Origin: Gymnothorax reevesii
Lineage: Eukaryota > Chordata > Actinopteri > Anguilliformes > Muraenidae
NCBI GenBank assembly: GCA_029721435.1
Contig: CM056573.1
Location: 48,396,501-48,460,500 of the forward strand
Direction: 5' to 3'
DNA: 64,000 nucleotides
Position numbers and translations under genes: made by a program. The first letter of the stretch is position 1, and every line of letters starts with the position of its first letter. This document shows, in pieces, positions 36,799-49,889 of the stretch. The notes under the pieces were generated by a model that saw only the letters and a list, made by a program, of their open reading frames with translations, ran no database searches and was not told the origin of the DNA.

Positions 36799-37146
36799 CT
36801 TCTTTTTTAAATGAAGAAGATCAGATGTAAAAATGACTTCAAAGCTGTTCTCTTTGAAAAACGAAAAACCACCGTTTTTGACCAAGGTCATATACTGTTT
36901 TTACAGACCACTACTCAACCTTAATGGATTGTTCACATTTGGAGTGGTACCCGCCATGCTGTTTTCTGGCTGCATAAATTCACTTGGATCTGAAACTAAA
37001 ATGAGAAATGTTAACCTCCATCTGGATGTTAAACGTTTGCCTACTTCAGAACGTCTTCAACTACAAATCATATAATTTGATTTATTTCGTTACGAACACT
37101 TTTCGTTAACTTGCAAATCTATAGATGCAGTACGATAATGATGTCC

Positions 37147-37439
37147 CGGTGTCCCAATTTCAGATTACCCCCCCATCACCATACCCCCCGGTAAACTGAA
37201 GTTAACTTCAAATTACCCCCCGGTACGTTGAAGCTGGTTTCAAAGTACCGGGGGGGGGGGGGGGGGGGGGGAATCTGAAGTTAACTTCAAATTACCCTCT
37301 CCAATTTCAGGTTACCCCCCCACATATCCAAAAGAATTACGATTGTAGCAGCAGGAATGAACTTATAATAATAATTCGAAGTTAACTTCAGATTACCGGG
37401 GGGGTAACTTGAATGGGGTAATCTGAAATTGTTACACCG
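37147..37439. mobile_element. MITE-like element with TGAAGTTAACTTCA palindromes and poly-G
   Basis: The termini are inverted: CCGGTGTCCCAATTTCAGATTACCCC-type sequence begins at about 37146 and its complement, GGGGTAATCTGAAATT then ACACCGG, ends at 37439. Inside are three copies of the 14-bp palindrome TGAAGTTAACTTCA or a one-base variant (37197-37210, 37276-37289, 37377-37390) and a run of 22 G (37250-37271). It sits 350 bp after the hoxa13 stop, possibly inside its 3' UTR. A partial relative lies at 15150-15310. There is no coding capacity and I do not know the family. Confidence 0.6.
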
Positions 37440-39959
37440 GAAAAGCTGTTCCAGTATGTATTTAAACATTTTTAAATGATTATTATTTAAAGTGGCACTT
37501 AAAAAATGGGACGGCATGGGCCGCATGGTTTTTAATTTTGCAATAATTTCTACATGAACGCAAGGCAAGGTTGATTAATAAATAATTTAATAAATGCTGC
37601 CATTATCAGCGTTCTTAAGTTACACGAATTAAATTTTTTTTGTTAGTACCAGCAGGTCTTGCAGACTTTCTTTGATTTCAGCATATTTTTGGGAGTGCGA
37701 GGTTTCGACCGTGGCACTATAACTTTCCTATAACATTGGCTTCGTTGTAAATAAATCAATGCTTTACAAGAAAACTATTTTATACTTGATTGGCTCCATT
37801 TGATTGTCTAAAAAAGTTTAATTCAAGAAAAACAAATTCTGAACTTATGAAATTTACAGTGAATGTCGAATTATGCGTTTATTTATCCTGACAGCCTATC
37901 TTTAAAACATAAATTATTTGACGAATAGGCCCATATAGCTTAACGGTGCAATTTTGGTCATGGTCAACTAAGATTTTTTATTCTTTCAATATGATGAATA
38001 CTACATATCGTTCCATAGTTAATAACGCTTATAGTATGTCCTGGCAACAAATAGGGTTTCAAAGTATTTTTTGAGTTGTGCACAGACTAATAGGCTGCTT
38101 CCCTCTGAAAAAAATTGAAGTTTGAGAACAGCTGAGGTATGAATGTTGACATGTTGTATAGAACAATGTCTCCATCTAGTGATCATTGTGAGGCATTACC
38201 GTAGTTTTTGCGTGTAAGCACTGCCATTCGCTCAAAACCCACTCACACGTTAAATATTAATAAAACAAAATGGAAAAATTGTAGGGTTGGAATAATACTT
38301 ATTGTTTAATTGTTTGATAAATCGGAGACGATTGGCTGGTGTTTTATGAAAGAATTCCATCCCATAGTGCCATTCAGTGCTTGCACTTGGCCTCTAAGGC
38401 CATCACTCTTCAATTTAGCCACGAGGGTCCAGGGTCCTAATAAAAAAACATAATTGAGATGTGATTTTCGATCAAGCCCGACATCGGCTTACTGCACATA
38501 AATATGTTTGGGGTTTTTATTTCATGTAAAAAATTATCATCAGAAATATTTGTTGAATATCTTAATTAAATTTGATGAATTGCGTCACCTGTAAGATGTG
38601 CATCTAGACATACGCTTTGGTTTGCTTCGAGCATATATTGGCTACTAATGATTTATCTTGTGAATAAAGTCTGATGCAAGATTCTGTTGCATCATTCACA
38701 ATATTGTGACTGCAGTGGTCCCAGAATTAAATACATCTGCATGACATAGCCTTTTAAACTCTTTGGCATTACACATAAGCCGTTTAATTTGTTTTGTCGG
38801 GGTGAATCGCCCCAGTTGAAATTTGGAAGTTCAGCAATTTGATCACTGTAACCGTTGAATCTGTTTTTATGAAAATGAACAGAAAAGTGCAAATAATCGA
38901 AGTCAATCGTCAGTATGAGCGAATAGCTATATTAGATATGCACTTCAAGACGGTTTTCCTGTCTGTCCAGGACATTTAATGCATTTCATCTCTCAATTTT
39001 TCACCTGAAATGTTTATATTCAAATTCAAACTTCGGTTTTTTTTGGTCTAAGCACAAAAATGCCGTCGTCTGTTTCGCAAATAACTCTTACGTGTAGGCG
39101 TGGCTATTATGAACTCGAAAATAGCCCAATATGTCAGGGAAAAGCAAAGTAGAAGCATCTTTTGTTTGGGTGAGTTGTAAATACAGTACCGTAAATTTTT
39201 AGTTTCACTATTTGATCAAATTGTGATTTATCAGAATATTTTTTTAAATCAGGACCAAAATCTGCATTTTCAAATACAGTGACATCTTAACGATTATCTG
39301 AGTTCAAGACAAATTAATAGGCCAGCTACCTGCCGGAGTTAGTATTACCTTGAGCATTTTTCAACGTCATACCAACATTTGTCGTCCTATATAAGTCGCA
39401 AAACGATAAAATAATAATTCAAAGGTCAGTTTAAGACACACCAACATACTTCATTTTTCATTGGAAAGTAATATAAATTTCCGGCGCATTCACAAAATAG
39501 GCCTTGACATTATTTTCTGTCAACCAAGCCAGCAAAGATAGACTGCATTTTGAAACAGCCACAGTTTTACAGGCATTAAAGGAAAATATAGGCTGAATTG
39601 TTTTGAAATGTGAACTGCATGTTTACCGCATTGCGCATTAGGACTTGTATGCTGTTATCGGATTGACTAATTAAGCGTTTCATTTTTTGCAAAAGCGCAA
39701 TCATATCACATATTAGCCTGTAGATATCGCATATTTATATAATATTTTCTATCTCTATTTCTATACATGTAGGGCTACTCATATTTGATTAGATTTATGT
39801 GAAATATTTAATGCTTATTTTCTCAGTTGCCTTTTGCGCTTTAATCCGCAAAATACGGCCCAACTTGAATAGGTGTGCTCACGCAAACTCTCATCCCACA
39901 CACAATTCCCTTGTCTACAGTCCGCAATGTGTAGGTTGCGATGTTGTCCTCGTGTTCAA

Positions 39960-40160
39960 TTAGAGCTTTTTTGTCAGCCTTTGTTTTAATAGTCGGTCTG
40001 TGGGAAATCACCAGCTTTATTAACTATTTCGAGAATGGACCTTCCGACCAATGAGCTGACATTTATTACTGTCAATAATGTTACCAGAAGCGAGGGTTGT
40101 TGGCCAGTGGCTTTTTGAGCAACGTAGCCTATTATAATAAAGTTCGTGATGTTTAATGGG
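39960..40160. promoter_or_regulatory. Candidate enhancer block between hoxa13 and hoxa11
   Basis: Non-repetitive sequence with several posterior-Hox-type sites: AGCTTTATTAAC (40012-), ACATTTATTACTGTCAATAA (from 40059), and TTTAATGGG (40151-). A CCAAT box (GACCAATGAG, near 40047) lies among them. The site density suggests regulatory function, but conservation was not tested. Confidence 0.3.
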
Positions 40161-40480
40161 AGTAACTGTCTCGTCGGGGCTCTGCTATTCTCTTTATTAT
40201 TGGAATATTGTGTTTCGCTTACAAAATAATCTACTCAGCATGTAGGTCCATTCTTCAGCAAAGAAAATCGGAAAACAAAAAGGGCATAATATGAAATGGA
40301 AAACTAACATTTACCTTCGTGCTATTTCCTACGGCTTTGTAAACAACTGACTGGCTCACTCCCCTGATTATAACAAATGGCAGGGTAACTGATCGACTGG
40401 TTGCCTGGATGGAGAGAGAAAGAAACTGTGGGTAGAGTAATTCAGAACCCACGGACGGGAGCCAAATACGCGGCTCGCTC

Positions 40481-40481
<1 letters not shown>

Positions 40482-40516
<35 letters not shown>
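40482..40516. repeat. Poly-A tract of 35
   Basis: An uninterrupted A run. It may be a retroposon tail, but no SINE or LINE body is recognised directly upstream. Confidence 0.9.
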
Positions 40517-40519
<3 letters not shown>

Positions 40520-40550
40520 GTAGCTTACTGCAAATTTTACTGGCATTTTA

Positions 40551-40564
40551 CTGCCACCCACTGG
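40551..40564 (-). promoter_or_regulatory. CTCF-like motif, hoxa13-hoxa11 interval
   Basis: CTGCCACCCACTGG is the reverse complement of CCAGTGGGTGGCAG, matching 13 of 14 positions of the CTCF core CCASYAGRKGGCRS by eye. Mammalian HoxA clusters carry CTCF sites between several posterior genes, so position and motif agree. Occupancy is inference. Confidence 0.4.
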
Positions 40565-41504
40565 CTATATATCCTATGTATCTCAAACACTGAAGAAAAA
40601 CATTTCCACTGTCGACCCAGCAACTCCAAGTGCGATGGAGAAGGTGTAGCTTCCATTGAAAAAACGCTAGGCTATAATATTCCACTAATGTATAAGTACT
40701 TGTTCAAACGACAATCAAATAGCCCAGGACAAACGCCCAGGGTGAACAAAGTTATTTTCAGGGTATAAAGCCACATTTTTTCACAGCACACATGTTGTTT
40801 TTTTCACTATACAACCTCGCGCCTGCTTCATTGGAAGCAATTTCGATGAATGTCGTAGTTTTACACCGTTGCAGCATGGACAAAATATCGCCAATGTACC
40901 ACAAAGTCTATGCATTTGCCACTGGAATATTTCTGACCTAGGGTCATACTCCGTAAATGCACTGGTTATCTCAGTAAAATAAACAGATGTGGAGATGTGT
41001 TGAGGAGTAGAAAATAATGCTTACCATGAATAGATGGCATGAGATTATAATTTTAAAAATTTATTTTGTTAACAAACAGTTGAAGTCACAAGTTTTCCGC
41101 GGCCACAATTGATTCATATAATGTAAAATAACTAACTTTGTATTGCAGCCATCGCCAACCATATGAAAGGTCACCAAACTGTATCCTTTTCTTTTTAATC
41201 GGCCATTGAAATTAAATAATTGAAGAATATCGACAACAATAATGATAATGATGATGATGATGATGATGATGATTATTATTATTATTATTATTATGAGTGA
41301 AACATAGTGAATAAATCATTAAGTATTTTGAGTAAAAACTTTGTGAACAAGGTGAAAATTCTAAATTTTCTTTATATCTGTTAGGGATCGATACACTGTC
41401 AATCAATAAGTCAATATCAATTGTTAAAAGTGCGATACAAAAACAATTTAACTGAAAATTGTTGAAATTGTCCCACCACACCTACATAGTTTTCCGCTGT
41501 TCCA

Positions 41505-41551
<47 letters not shown>

Positions 41552-44500
41552 TGTTTGTGTGTGCAGCTGAACATTATGCACAACAACTGCAGCCAACTAA
41601 GTAATATAATAAACACTGATAAACACCATGAACCCGCACGGCTTAATGTATTGGAAATAATGGAACGTAATTATACATTTGTTGGCATGCAGTCTGTGAG
41701 AACAACTTGACGTTGTCTTCACATCTATCACTTCACTCTATTCCTGAAGTTGCACTATCAACACTGGTAGCCAAATGTTAGCGTTATGAAGCAGTGCGAA
41801 ATTTCCTGTGCGAAATTTTAAAGGTTGAAATGCAATTTCAGACTTTTTTTGCTGCACAGTCTGCCTGCTTTGCAGCCCTTCGGCGTTCTAAATGACATGG
41901 TCATGATAGGAAGATCGAGAGAAGTCGACTACTCTGACGAAATGAGATGAAGGCCAAAGACGAAATGAGATGAAGGCCAAACGAACACAAATGAAAAACG
42001 GCAACAAGCAACAATGAAGTAGTCTATGAAAGGAGAGAGAGGACGTCAAAATAATAGCTCAAATAAGAGAAATCTTGGTCATGACTTTGGACTTACCATC
42101 AGCTTTCACGGTTCAGGGATAGATGAGTAAGTATCTGGAGCCAAAAAAGTTCAATTATTTCCCACACATTCCTAAATTTCGAACATAGTGCAGCCTACTT
42201 TACATGCAAAACCGCCATAATTCAGATTAAAGAGTATATGTAGCCAAACATACCTGACATGGAGGAAGAATAACGACCGACTTGTATCTTAAATGACCAC
42301 ACAGAGGCAAAATTTGTGTACCAAGGTTGATTTAATATGATGCAAGTATCCGTTTCACGCATTCATTCCAAACGTCATCATAGAGTAGGCTGCTGCACAA
42401 GCATGTGAAACGAGTAGCACTCAAGTTCAAAAGCAAAGTCGGTCAAAGCTCAATACAAAGTTTCACTTCCTAGTGATGACTGATTAAAGTTTATATGGCT
42501 GATACATCAATGTTTTTTTATTTCACAGTATACCATCATTTGAAACACCAAGGAAACTCAAGATGTTAACATTTCAGAAGAATAGCTTGCAAAAGTTTTT
42601 GCGGTCTTTAAATACGGAGACGCAACGTTGTATCGGCTATTAAACAAGACCACAAGACACAACAACTACGATGATAATATAATAAATTAAATCAAGGCCG
42701 ATTAGATTAATATTAGCCTGTTATTCTTCAGCAACGAAATGAATTCACAGATCCTACCGCCCACTAAACGACAAAAACGACTTTAAAGACGTGTTTCTAC
42801 TCACTGAAAGGCACGAAAGTATTGAAGCGGATTTTCATTCTTGAGCGGTAGGTTGTATTATCCCATAGGATTGTGTTCTGCATTGTTAAATGAAGGCCTG
42901 TTTCAGCAAATTATTATTCGCTATATTAGTTGAGGAGGAGTTTGGACATACATACTCAATGGGATGCATTTATCATATTTTACTGGAGGCTACATTGCGA
43001 ATATGCGTAGCCAACGGTTGTAAGTTCAAGGAACACTGAATCATTTCAGCGGGATTTCGTCACATGCGCTGTATCAGATTTTGATCAAATTCAGTAGCCT
43101 ACTGCCAGGCAGAGCCCCTGAGTCTATGCTATTTACATAGGCTACACCATAGTCAATGAATATGAAACTTCTGCCAAAATCTATTGTTCTATTTTAGATA
43201 TTTCCGAGAAGTTAAATTAAATATTTTTGAACGAGTATTCTCAAAATGTTATTTTGAGGTTCGCTAGTTTTCTCTGGTCTACTGAAATAGTCTAAATAAT
43301 ACATAATTAAACATTTTAATGCAAGTTGCAATAATTCACAGAGTCTATATTATTAGTTTATGCTTTGAAAAGCACAGATTATCTTATTACTCACTTAGAA
43401 ACGCTGTAATTTAAGATTTTTACTCGGAACGGATGTAATTAGTTACATTTATTTTGAAAATCTTTATCGCTTATTTTTAAGGAATACTAACGTTTAGCCG
43501 TTACACAAGCCATAAACCAGAAAAGTAACACTTTCAACACGCCACAGTCTTTCGCCAACCCCAAATATCCAGTTTCACATTTAATTGACGGGATTTTCGA
43601 TCGATATTTGTACAAAAATAGGCTGGAATGGCAAGACATTCAAGGCATTATCTGAGACATCATGCTGCCTGCTAGGCCTATAGATACAGCATAGGTTTTG
43701 CATAGCCAAGTGTCTCTTTCTTTACCGAATAATACGTGTTTTAAACGAACTGGTCCATATGGAAAGCATCAGCCGTGGTGGTGACTCCGTAACCTTCTAC
43801 GACGGGGCAGCGTCTGGCACTGCGAACTTGAAGTACCTTTGCAAATGGGCTTAAACTTCAAAAACGCAAATGAAAAATGAAAATACCAAACTACACATGA
43901 GCCGTCGCGAGCAGCGAGGTTGTTTCATTTGGTTATACACCAACAAGAATTAGACTAAGTGTGCATATCCCTTTCTATAATACAGCTGGGTGAAATCACC
44001 CTTTCAGAATACATATAGTCCAAATTTCAATATAATTCGCCATGTTTGATTTAAACAATCTGAACATCTTTCTGTGGAATATTTATTATTGGTCTAGAAG
44101 TTAAAACACAACGTAGTTCACAGTTTTGCGATCATCTTTAACATCGAAACAACTGATTTCATTCACTGGTATTGATTCTTAAAACGCTGCCTGGTGTATA
44201 ATATTTTACCTTTCTGGTTTATTTGTGCTGAGTTAGCAACAATGAGAAGATCCCCTCCCTACTTTATGCATCGGAGTTCATGATTTCCATATAGTTGGTA
44301 GCGTTCTCGGCGCGCGCTTGGTCAAGTCTGTCAGGTCCAAGCCGACAGAAACCAATGCTGGTTGCCAAATAGGCGCAGTAAAAACCACTGAATCTCCAAA
44401 AAACATCTTGAACTGCTTCTGCTTTTCGTTGACACGTATTCAATTATATCTTAAAAGCAGTACAAATACACGAATTTGTTGGCCTTGGCGCATGATAGGC

Positions 44501-45171
44501 GGAGCCTGTGTCCGCCAAAGTAAAGACTTAGCGTGCAATTAATTAAATAGGCAACCTCTTAGCGAGACTGGCTGGATTGTATTCGGCATTACGTCCTTTA
44601 AGAGACGTCCGCCTTCAATGCAGGCTAGGTTTTGATGTCTAGTTAACAACACGGCATGACAATACAGCTATCGTAGGCCTACTAGCCATTTCTATTCCAT
44701 CTACTTTAGCTGTACATCATTCAGGTCAGCCAAGACCTTTATCATTTAACAGTAGTTTTGCAGCGGGCGCAGACACCCAAATGTTTTATCATTAAAGCTT
44801 CTCCGTCATTGGACTTACCTTGGGCCTACAAGTGATAGAGAACTACATTGACTTATCTCCTCCTGAAATGCAAATCCAAGCTCGAAGATTTATTTAAAAA
44901 ATTACATCCATCGAAAATATTCCGCTGTAACATCCTGCAGGACGTACTGATAATTCTACACGGCACAGCTATGAACACTTTTTTTATGTTTAAACCTGTT
45001 ATGGTGGCTGATTAAGGTATCCAATATTGACCAAAACACAGACGAGTAAAATAAGAGGGAGGAAAAAAAAATCATCTACCTAAAGGTTGTTATCAGGGTC
45101 AATGTGCCGCCATGACACGGTTCATACATATATTTGAACGTGATTATTAATAATAATACTAATACTAATAC

Positions 45172-45205
<34 letters not shown>

Positions 45206-46424
45206 CATAATAATAATAATAATAATTTATATTATTATTATTATCATTAGCCTATGCATAAATTCTGACGAAATACATTTGGCCTACCTTTTCATGCAGG
45301 GCAAAAAGGCCATACATGCTTGTCCTCGATGCATAATTTGAAATAGTAACAGCAATATTCGGCGGTATGCCATCAGAAGACGAAAAGCGGAATTATTAAA
45401 AACGAAGTCAAAGTTAGTTCTGATTGCCTTCAAAGTTGTGATGCATTATAGGCTGGATTTAACATATTGCCAACAAGGTTAAAAAATTGCACAAATAAAT
45501 GTGTCTATAATATGTATTTTCATGCGTATAGGTAATGTGGATAGGGTAACCAGAGAGGCCACTATGGCCAGGTTTGTTTTTCTCTCCTCAACATGGCCTT
45601 CTAAATTGTCTTGATATAGTCTAAGGATTTGTATGTGAATATGATACATGATGTCTGTATATGATGTTTCTGGTGTCGGCAATCAATATATGAAATAATT
45701 CGTTCAAGTCAGGATACAGGCCTTATGCCATTTTATATATAAAGTGTTTAAAAATGTCCCGGTTTTCTTTTGGAATCAAATATGAATGTAGACAAGACCA
45801 TATATCGCCATCTTCATATAATGGTTTTGGTGTAATTTGTCAACCAGCAAGAATAATCAACAAAGGACGACGTAGCCGATTGGCCACCAAGAAGTTGGAC
45901 AGGATTGAGCATGATCATTTTCAGAAAAATTTTGTTTCAAATAAATCTGAAGTGCACAAAATTATTTCCAATAGTACGTATAGGACACGCTACGTTTTGT
46001 TGTCGGGATGTTAATATATGCCTGCCACAAGCCTACGATTCCGTAAGCTCTATTTTCATTATGGAGTAATCTTGAAAGTTTGCTAACGCAAATACAGTGC
46101 ACCCAAGAATCTGAATATTCAATATAAACTTCAACTTAGTCAAAAAGTCACTTTGTATAATCGATTCTACTCTTTACCAAATCTGGACCATCCATCTTAG
46201 GAAGTTAGAATTCTTTAAAACCACTTTCCTATGCAACTTATGCACGTGGCTTATTCACTACAGTCTTACATTTCTTTCATGGAAAGCGGTTGATTCGCAA
46301 ATTTACATTAAAAGTGTTAATTCGGCTCATTTACTGGTTATACATTCAACTACGAAAAGACACAATGCAACGCTGGTAACAGAAAAGCAAGCCTAGCCTA
46401 TGTAAATACACTCAGCTTCCCCAC

Positions 46425-46643
46425 ATGAACGAATGTAATCGTATAGCACTCGCTCAGAATATGTCAATTTTTACTCTCGGTCACATGACTTGGCGCCTCT
46501 CTGGAATGGACGGCAATGGATCTCCACGTCAGCCTACGTCTCAAAATTTCAGCTTCTCGAATCTGCTTCAAAGAGACTGGAGAAGCAGAGCGAGCGAACC
46601 ATGCGAAGGACTGTTATTGAGACGAACCCAAGCTAGAGTAGTG
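46425..46643 (+). promoter_or_regulatory. hoxa11 5' region with in-frame upstream ATGs
   Basis: The reading frame of hoxa11 stays open for 73 codons upstream of the family start, with ATGs at 46425 and downstream. The encoded [16 protein letters not shown] has no family match, so this is taken as 5' UTR and promoter. Motifs include GTCACATGAC (46480-46489, USF-like) and CACGTCAGCCTACGTC (CRE-like). Confidence 0.35.
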
Positions 46644-47680
46644 ATGGATTTTGATGAACGAGTTCCTGTTGGGTCGAATATGTACTTGCCCAGTTGCACT
46701 TACTACGTCTCGGGAACAGACTTCTCAAGCCTCCCTTCTTTTTTAACCCAAACCCCGTCTTCTCGCCCCATGACCTACTCATACTCCTCCAGTCTGCCGC
46801 AGGTTCAGTCCGTGAGAGAAGTAACCTTCAGGGACTATGCCATTGACACATCCAGTAAATGGCACCACAGAGGGAACCTATCCCACTGCTACTCAGCTGA
46901 AGAGATGGTGCACAGGGATTGTTTGTCTGGTTCGAACACTTTAGGGGAGATGTTCGCGAAAAACAGCTCCGTGGGATTCCATTCCAGCTCCAATTCCACG
47001 TCTAATTTCTACGGCAGTGTGGGCAGGAACGGGGTGCTGCCCCAAGCCTTTGATCAGTTTTTCGAAACAGCCTACGGCAGCTCAGAAAATCCATCAGCGG
47101 ATTGCCCGGTGGACAGAAATACCACGAAGTTGCCCACCACCGCAATCTCGGGCTCTGACGCGTGCCAAGACCCAGACGAGAGAGAGCCGAGAGAGGAGTG
47201 CAGCAGTCCCGAATCCTCTTCCGGCAACAATGAGGAAAAATCCAACTGCGGCAGTACGTATGAAGACGCGCCCCAGTTATGAGAGAAAGTTCGCGATCTA
47301 GCGCGCCGCTATTAAACATTTTATATGCTGTTTTATAAGCATGTACGGTTTATAGAGGACCAATAGATTTACCCTACAGAACTATTGTTATAAACTACAT
47401 GATCACGTGTTTTCTAGGCTATTTAAATTGGCCATGACAAAAATCTGGCATTTTTTTCACAGGACTTTTAAGATAATAAATTATTCCAAATTCGCGGAAT
47501 TGATAACTGAAACTTGAGCATTATTACAAATGGGATGAAACCCTGACCCCCTCCTCTGTTCATTCAGGCTAATAAATACGTGTTTAAAATAAGGACTGAT
47601 CTTCTTTATGCCTGTACTCTATAGCCTAATAAGTGGAAATGGCCATTATATCCGAGAATAATTATCTAAAGATATGAGAA

Positions 47681-47736
<56 letters not shown>

Positions 47737-48180
47737 CGAAACGAATATTTTGCTGTAACCAATAGTTGCATGTCAATTTCTGGTCTCCTGAGGTTGATTT
47801 CACAATTTGGTACCATAATTATTTCATGATAAATGTGACTCGATATTTTGAGCTTCCAAAACTCTTCACGATGAACCGCTGATAAATACACATTTCATGA
47901 CATAATAGCTTTGTTTGTCGATGTTCATAGTGTTCTCTATCTTTCAGGTGGCCTGAGGACACGTAAAAAGAGATGCCCCTACAGTAAATACCAGATCAGG
48001 GAGCTGGAGAGGGAGTTCTTCTTCAGTGTGTACATTAACAAAGAGAAACGCTTGCAATTGTCGAGGATGTTAAATCTAACCGACCGCCAAGTGAAAATTT
48101 GGTTTCAGAACAGGAGGATGAAAGAAAAGAAACTGAACAGAGATCGCTTACAGTACTACACTACGAATCCACTGCTTTAG
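46644..48180 (+). CDS. hoxa11: Homeobox protein Hox-A11
   Basis: Group-11 Hox transcription factor; the family patterns zeugopod/fin skeleton, kidney and reproductive tract. Exon 1 is 46644-47253 (donor GTACGT), exon 2 is 47948-48180 (acceptor TTTCAG), phase 1, 280 residues. [74 protein letters not shown] and the Ser-rich SSPESSSG follow the HoxA11 N-terminal domain in order. The homeodomain is at residues 208-267 ([31 protein letters not shown]), with Asn258 as the DNA-contacting residue. The C-terminus [13 protein letters not shown] is the group-11 tail. The start is chosen by family match, although the frame is open back to an ATG at 46425. The 694-bp intron contains an (AT)n repeat. A polyadenylation signal AATAAA lies at 48968. 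Confidence 0.96.
47684..47734. repeat. (AT)n microsatellite in the hoxa11 intron
   Basis: About 50 bp of alternating AT, roughly 210 bp before the exon 2 acceptor. It is prone to length change. Confidence 0.95.
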
Positions 48181-49889
48181 GACCATATGGCGTGGACTTG
48201 TACTCTAGTACATTAGCGTTGTATGCCGAGGCTGAGCGGTTAATTTCAAGTTCGAGGCTGCCGATGTCTGCGGAATGAAGACCAACATTTTGAAGATTGT
48301 TCCCTCGTTATTTGTTGCCCATGTTGTGATGTACGAAAACAACTGGACTCCTTTCATTTCACGACTATACCCCCATTTATTTCACACATACCATGATTCA
48401 AATAGCTCTCATTCCACATATTACTCAAAACTGACGGAGTTTGTTTATTTTGCGATCAGAGGCAAATTGTTTTAAATTATACATCTTAAAATAATTACTT
48501 TGTGGCAAAATAATTGCAGGGAAAATTATATTGTACATTTTAGTCTTGTGGTTATTGACATTGATGTGACAAAAACAGAAACCGGCCGTGGATCCAGTTT
48601 TGTTATACCCGATACATTGAGCCACATAGGTTTACGCATTCATCAACATCTTCATGTGGCAAACTTGTACCAGGCTTGCAAGTGAAGTATATAAAGTGAA
48701 GTTTGCACAGCTGTGATGTTTGTTTAATTTTGCTTGCTTTTGTAACTCACCCGGCAATGGAAAGATACAATCAAATATATTTCGCATAAAACAGTATCGC
48801 TGCGAAGCAATACTGACCGAATGTTCTGTTTTCCTCTGGTTAATCGCGCATTACATTTGCTCGGCGACAACTTCCTAGAAATGGAGTGTTATATGCACTG
48901 TTGTCAAAAGAAATGCGCTTAAATGCCGTACTTGAAATGTTTCGCAAAAATATTAATCGACAATTTGAATAAAAGCATGCAATTGAATGCTTAAGATATT
49001 ATTAATCTCCAATATTTGATTATTTTCGCTAAATGTATAGCAGCAATTAGAAGGCTTTTCCAAGTGTTTCCTGACGGCAGGGTACAATTTCATGGGCTAC
49101 TTTCAATAGCCACATATTGGGTTTCAAACCGACATGCATCAGAGGCATTACCACGCAGCCTTGACTACACGACGATCTACAAATGGCGTTTGGCAGAAAT
49201 GCCTTTTTCTCATTTCGAGGGTGACTACAGATTCAAACGGAACATTCTTAATTCCTTAAGTCTTTGGCTATATGCACAAATTCTCTGGGTAGGGAGAGCA
49301 CCAGATCTGAAGGCTTTAATTGCAGTCAACACAGTCCTAAAAATAGGACTAAAATACATTCTCATTCGATGGGTTAATTTATAAAATTCAGACATTTTAA
49401 TTTAATAAATTTCTGATACTCACAAAACAATTTATGTGGATTCAAAACGCCCATTCCCTGCGGCAAAAAGATTATTATATTGAGCCTGGAGCGCTTTAAC
49501 TTCGGCAGATAAACCTCCAGAACCACGAAGGTTTTGGGCCTACAGTCAAATATTTTCCATATTCATTCCTGCCCTTTGGGAAAAAAAAAAAAAAAAGCTG
49601 TGTGCATCCAATAATATGGCATGGACTAAATTAGGGACTATTTTAAGTTAGGATATTAGTCATACCTTACACTTCAGTGCTAGTGTGATTTAATTGCATA
49701 CCTGTTAAGTCTTGTATTGCAATAACGCAGCAGGCTATTCTTGAATTTGTGTTTCCTTGACATAGGTGTATATTTAAAAAAATATCATTACATCTTTCAC
49801 GTTTACATTTGTCAGTCTGACTGATAAAACAGAGGACAATCTGGTTTATGGTCACTAGTCTTTGTGATGGTCTTGCCTCACGTATCCTA

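Larger units (their letters stand above)
37440..46420. other. hoxa13-hoxa11 intergenic region
   Basis: Nine kilobases without a recognisable gene. It holds a poly-A run of 35 (40482-40516), a GAT/ATT simple repeat (41233-41294), a GT repeat (41511-41550) and an ATA repeat (45165-45245). Blocks of less AT-rich, non-repetitive sequence lie at about 39900-40210 and 44230-44600. No hoxa12-like homeodomain is present, as expected for vertebrate HoxA clusters. Confidence 0.6.

Noticed and set aside
37440..46420. A hoxa12 remnant between hoxa13 and hoxa11
   Set aside because: No homeodomain-like frame or WFQNRR segment was found on either strand.
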